Shown here one piece after another: positions 21,147 through 23,246 of a DNA stretch of 23,246 nucleotides (position 1 is its first letter; each line of letters starts with the position of its first letter). Under the pieces are notes generated by a model, which was not told the DNA's origin, made no database searches, and was given only the letters and a program-made list of their open reading frames with translations. The stretch spans positions 1 to 23,246 of the forward strand of contig JAFTYN010000009.1 in the NCBI GenBank assembly GCA_017461465.1. The letters are read 5' to 3'. This DNA is from Bacilli bacterium (lineage in GTDB: Bacteria; Bacillota_I; Bacilli_A; RF39; UBA660). The position numbers and the translations under genes were made by a program.

Positions 21147-22055
21147 ATGAAAAAAATACTACTTTTTTCTTTGGTTATAATTATAATTCCTACAATTATG
21201 ACAACTATAATAAAAAAAGAAGATAAGAATGATTTTATTTATGAAGAAAACATGTTAATTAGAGTCAAAAGAAAAAATGGTAATGTAGAAGTCATTCCAT
21301 TAGAAAAGTATATAGTTGGTGTTTTAGCAGGAGAAATGCCTTTAAACTTTACAGATGAGGCTTTTAAAGCACAAGCCATAGCAGCACGCACGTATGCTTT
21401 AAAGAAGATGGAGAATAATGTTAATAATGAATATGATGTGGTAGATACAGTGCAAAATCAAGTCTATTTAGATGAAGAATATCTAAAGCAGGCCTGGAGT
21501 GTTAACTATGCTGATAATATTAAAAGGTTAAGAAAAATAGTATTAGAAACAAAAGGTGAATATTTAACTTATGAAAATAATACAATAGAGGCTTTTTATT
21601 TTTCTACAAGTTCAGGAACAACAGAGAATAGTAAAGAAATTTTTGGAATTAGTTTACCTTATCTTCAAAATGTCAAATCAACTTGGGATGAAATATCACC
21701 AGTTTACGAAGAAATAAAAAGGTATAAAATAATAAAATTTTGTGAATTATTAGAAATAGAATGTAGCCAAGAAATAAACATTAATATAATAAAACGTACT
21801 ACCGCAGGCACTGTTAAAGAATTTAAAATAAATAATATAAATTATAACGTATCAAACTTGGTTAATAAATTGTCACTAAGATCTTCAAATTTTAGTATTT
21901 CTATCGATCAAGATGAAGTTTTAATAAAAACTAAAGGATATGGTCATGGTGTAGGAATGAGTCAGTATGGTGCGCAAGCTATGAGTTTATTAGGATATAA
22001 ACATCAAGAAATTTTAAAATATTATTATAAAAATGTAGAAATAAAAAAAATATAG
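21147..22055 (+). CDS. spoIID: Stage II sporulation protein D (SpoIID, lytic transglycosylase)
   Basis: SpoIID is a mother-cell membrane-anchored lytic transglycosylase of the DMP machine (with SpoIIM and SpoIIP) that thins septal peptidoglycan during engulfment of the forespore. The 302-residue product has an N-terminal transmembrane segment (about 4-22), the SpoIID/LytB start IPLEKYIVGVLAGEMP with catalytic Glu63, FKAQAIAARTYAL, FYFSTSSGTTE, and the C-terminal GYGHGVGMSQYGAQAM. Position upstream of a spoIIQ-like gene and mbl matches the Bacillus order and favours SpoIID over a LytB amidase enhancer. GAGAGGA is its ribosome binding site. I could not identify a convincing sigma-E promoter. 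Confidence 0.93.
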   Translation: MKKILLFSLVIIIIPTIMTTIIKKEDKNDFIYEENMLIRVKRKNGNVEVIPLEKYIVGVLAGEMPLNFTDEAFKAQAIAARTYALKKMENNVNNEYDVVDTVQNQVYLDEEYLKQAWSVNYADNIKRLRKIVLETKGEYLTYENNTIEAFYFSTSSGTTENSKEIFGISLPYLQNVKSTWDEISPVYEEIKRYKIIKFCELLEIECSQEININIIKRTTAGTVKEFKINNINYNVSNLVNKLSLRSSNFSISIDQDEVLIKTKGYGHGVGMSQYGAQAMSLLGYKHQEILKYYYKNVEIKKI

Positions 22056-22099
22056 TATATATTTCATTTATTTGCTCACACTTAAAATGAGGTGAAAAA

Positions 22100-22735
22100 A
22101 TGAAGAAATATAGATTTAGAAAACCAGCAATTATTGTTATATCAACATTATGCTTTGCAATTTTAATATTAGGAGCAGCAATAATTAACACAAGTATGAA
22201 TCAAGTAAGTTTACAAATACCTGATTATGATTATGTAACTGACACCATATTAAATGAAGAGAAACCAGTTGCAAACACAAAAAATATTATTATGAGACCT
22301 TATAATAATTCTGAAGTAAAAATACTAAAAGATTTCTACGAGAGAAACGATACTGAAGAAAACCAAGAAAACTCATTAATATTTTATGATTCGACATATA
22401 TGCCTAATAGTTCCATTGCGTATGGTGGAATAGACAGTTTTGATGTAGTTTCAATTTTAGATGGAACAGTTATTAAAGTTTCTGAAGATGATTTATTAGG
22501 TAATATTGTAGAAATTGAACATACTAACAAAATAATAAGTGTTTACCAAAGCGTAAGTGAAGTAGCAGTCAAAGAAAATCAAGTAGTTAAACAAGGTGAA
22601 GTAATTGCAAAAAGTGGTGAAAGTAATTTGAATTTATCTTTAAAAAAACATCTTTTATTCGAATTGATTATTAATAGCAACATAGTAAATCCAGAAGATT
22701 ACTTTAATAAGAATGTTGAAAATATAGGAGAATAG
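22100..22735 (+). CDS. spoIIQ: SpoIIQ-like protein with inactive M23 domain
   Basis: SpoIIQ is the forespore membrane protein that pairs with SpoIIIAH to zip the two membranes during engulfment and to form the feeding channel. The 211-residue product has one N-terminal transmembrane segment (about 9-30), a linker, and a C-terminal LytM/M23 fold (about 100-205). The metal site is destroyed: the first His is Tyr108 in AYGGID, the middle His of the usual YAHLS motif is missing (YQSVS, 149-153), and HxH has become HLL (184-186). This parallels Bacillus SpoIIQ, whose LytM domain is also degenerate, and differs from clostridial SpoIIQ, which keeps a metal site. It lies between spoIID and an mbl-type gene, with a GAGGTGA ribosome binding site. 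Confidence 0.82.
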   Translation: MKKYRFRKPAIIVISTLCFAILILGAAIINTSMNQVSLQIPDYDYVTDTILNEEKPVANTKNIIMRPYNNSEVKILKDFYERNDTEENQENSLIFYDSTYMPNSSIAYGGIDSFDVVSILDGTVIKVSEDDLLGNIVEIEHTNKIISVYQSVSEVAVKENQVVKQGEVIAKSGESNLNLSLKKHLLFELIINSNIVNPEDYFNKNVENIGE

Positions 22736-22739
22736 AGTA

Positions 22740-23246
22740 ATGTTTTCGAAAGATATAGGCATAGATTTAGGAACCGCCAATGTACTTATATATGTAAAGA
22801 AAGAAGGAGTTGTTTTAAATGAGCCTAGTGTAGTAGCATTGTCTTCTGAAACTAGGAAAATACTAGCTGTAGGTAGTGAGGCAAAAGAAATGCTAGGTAG
22901 AACTCCTGTAAAAATTAATGCTATAAAACCAATGAAAGAAGGAGTAATAGCAGATTTTGAAATAACTGAAATTATGCTATCTGAATTCATAAAAAAATGT
23001 AAAGCTAAAAATTTTATCAATAAGCCTAAAATTCTTATTTGTTGCCCGTCTAATATAACTCAAGTAGAGAAAAATGCAATAAAAGAAGCTGCAGAAAAAG
23101 CAGGCGCAAAAAAAGTATATTTAGAAGAAGAACCAAAAGTAGCTGCAATAGGAGCAGGATTAGACATTTCTAAACCTAGTGGAAGTATGGTTATAGATAT
23201 TGGTGGAGGAACAACAGATATTGCTATTTTATCTCTGGGTGATATT
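22740..23246 (+). CDS. mbl: MreB/Mbl rod-shape actin homologue (5' part)
   Basis: The reading frame starts ATG at 22740 and runs off the right edge after 169 codons without a stop. It begins MFSKDIGIDLGTANVLIYVK, the phosphate-1 ATP-binding loop of MreB proteins, and continues with EPSVVAL, INAIKPMKEGVIADFE, EEEPKVAAIGAGLDI and the phosphate-2 motif MVIDIGGGTTDIAIL, all typical. MreB-family filaments direct the lateral wall synthesis machinery along the membrane. Position after spoIID and spoIIQ identifies it as the Mbl-type paralogue, although sequence alone cannot separate MreB, Mbl and MreBH. GGAG lies 9 bases upstream. spoIIID, which precedes mbl in Bacillus, is missing, and only 4 bases separate it from spoIIQ. 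Confidence 0.9.
   Translation, partial: MFSKDIGIDLGTANVLIYVKKEGVVLNEPSVVALSSETRKILAVGSEAKEMLGRTPVKINAIKPMKEGVIADFEITEIMLSEFIKKCKAKNFINKPKILICCPSNITQVEKNAIKEAAEKAGAKKVYLEEEPKVAAIGAGLDISKPSGSMVIDIGGGTTDIAILSLGDI

Noticed and set aside
21020..22099. Sigma-E or sigma-F promoters for spoIID and spoIIQ
   Set aside because: Partial matches (TCATATT near 21060, GTATA near 22054) lack convincing partner boxes at the right spacing in such A/T-rich sequence.
22655..23020. 121-codon open frame on the minus strand opposite mbl
   Set aside because: It lies antisense to the clearly conserved MreB/Mbl frame and is a compositional shadow. The other minus-strand open frames are likewise shadows of real genes.
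1..23246. Mobile elements, prophage genes, CRISPR arrays, tRNA or rRNA genes
   Set aside because: No transposase or integrase, no regularly spaced repeats and no tRNA cloverleaf were found. The 'phage holin' label of the gene at 3010 is a family name, not phage evidence.

Overview
The window is an AT-rich bacterial chromosome segment in which every gene I can support lies on the + strand. TGA is used as a stop (dnaB, the SGNH gene) and TGG as Trp, so this is the standard code and not the Mycoplasma code. The gene content is that of a low-GC Firmicute (Bacilli/Erysipelotrichia-like, perhaps an uncultured gut lineage): YvcK-WhiA, Lgt, RplI-DnaB, WalJ-RlmH, a DUF1146/SpoIID/SpoIIQ/Mbl block and SpoIIR. 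The last set implies an endospore-forming ancestry or a living sporulation programme. I cannot name a species.

Layout. 1-198: the tail of an unknown gene and the uvrB promoter. 199-2977: uvrB overlapping a radical SAM/SPASM gene. 3010-4250: a YvlD-like membrane protein and lgt, closed by a terminator. 4307-4696: a lone type IV pilin-like gene. 4779-6664: yvcK-whiA. 6813-11264: rplI, dnaB, a LysM/G5/M23 cell-wall hydrolase, walJ-like and rlmH, nearly gapless. 11313-15689: spoIIR, fba, murA, a catalytically degenerate SGNH protein, a BI-1 membrane protein and rpmE. This resembles the Bacillus fbaA-murAB-rho-rpmE neighbourhood, but rho is missing. 15757-16869: a second pilin-derived secreted protein with an extra C-terminal domain. 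16870-17769: about 900 bases with no gene. 17770-20379: FIST-domain protein plus aldehyde dehydrogenase. 20493 to end: rpiB, DUF1146, spoIID, spoIIQ-like and the start of mbl/mreB, matching the Bacillus spoIID-spoIIQ-spoIIID-mbl order with spoIIID absent.

The most unusual stretch is 16950-17769. A near-consensus promoter (TTGCCA-16-TATAAT) fires into roughly 780 bases that are not protein-coding, hold many candidate helices (including a compact three-way junction at 17013-17128), carry two copies of a bipartite sequence module, and contain short complementary segments at the two ends. No terminator is visible before the FIST gene. It is either a large structured non-coding RNA or an exceptionally long structured leader of the FIST-aldehyde dehydrogenase operon. 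I could not match it to a known family by eye. Intrinsic terminators separate most transcription units, and several are followed immediately by an extended -10 promoter, often TGTTATAAT.
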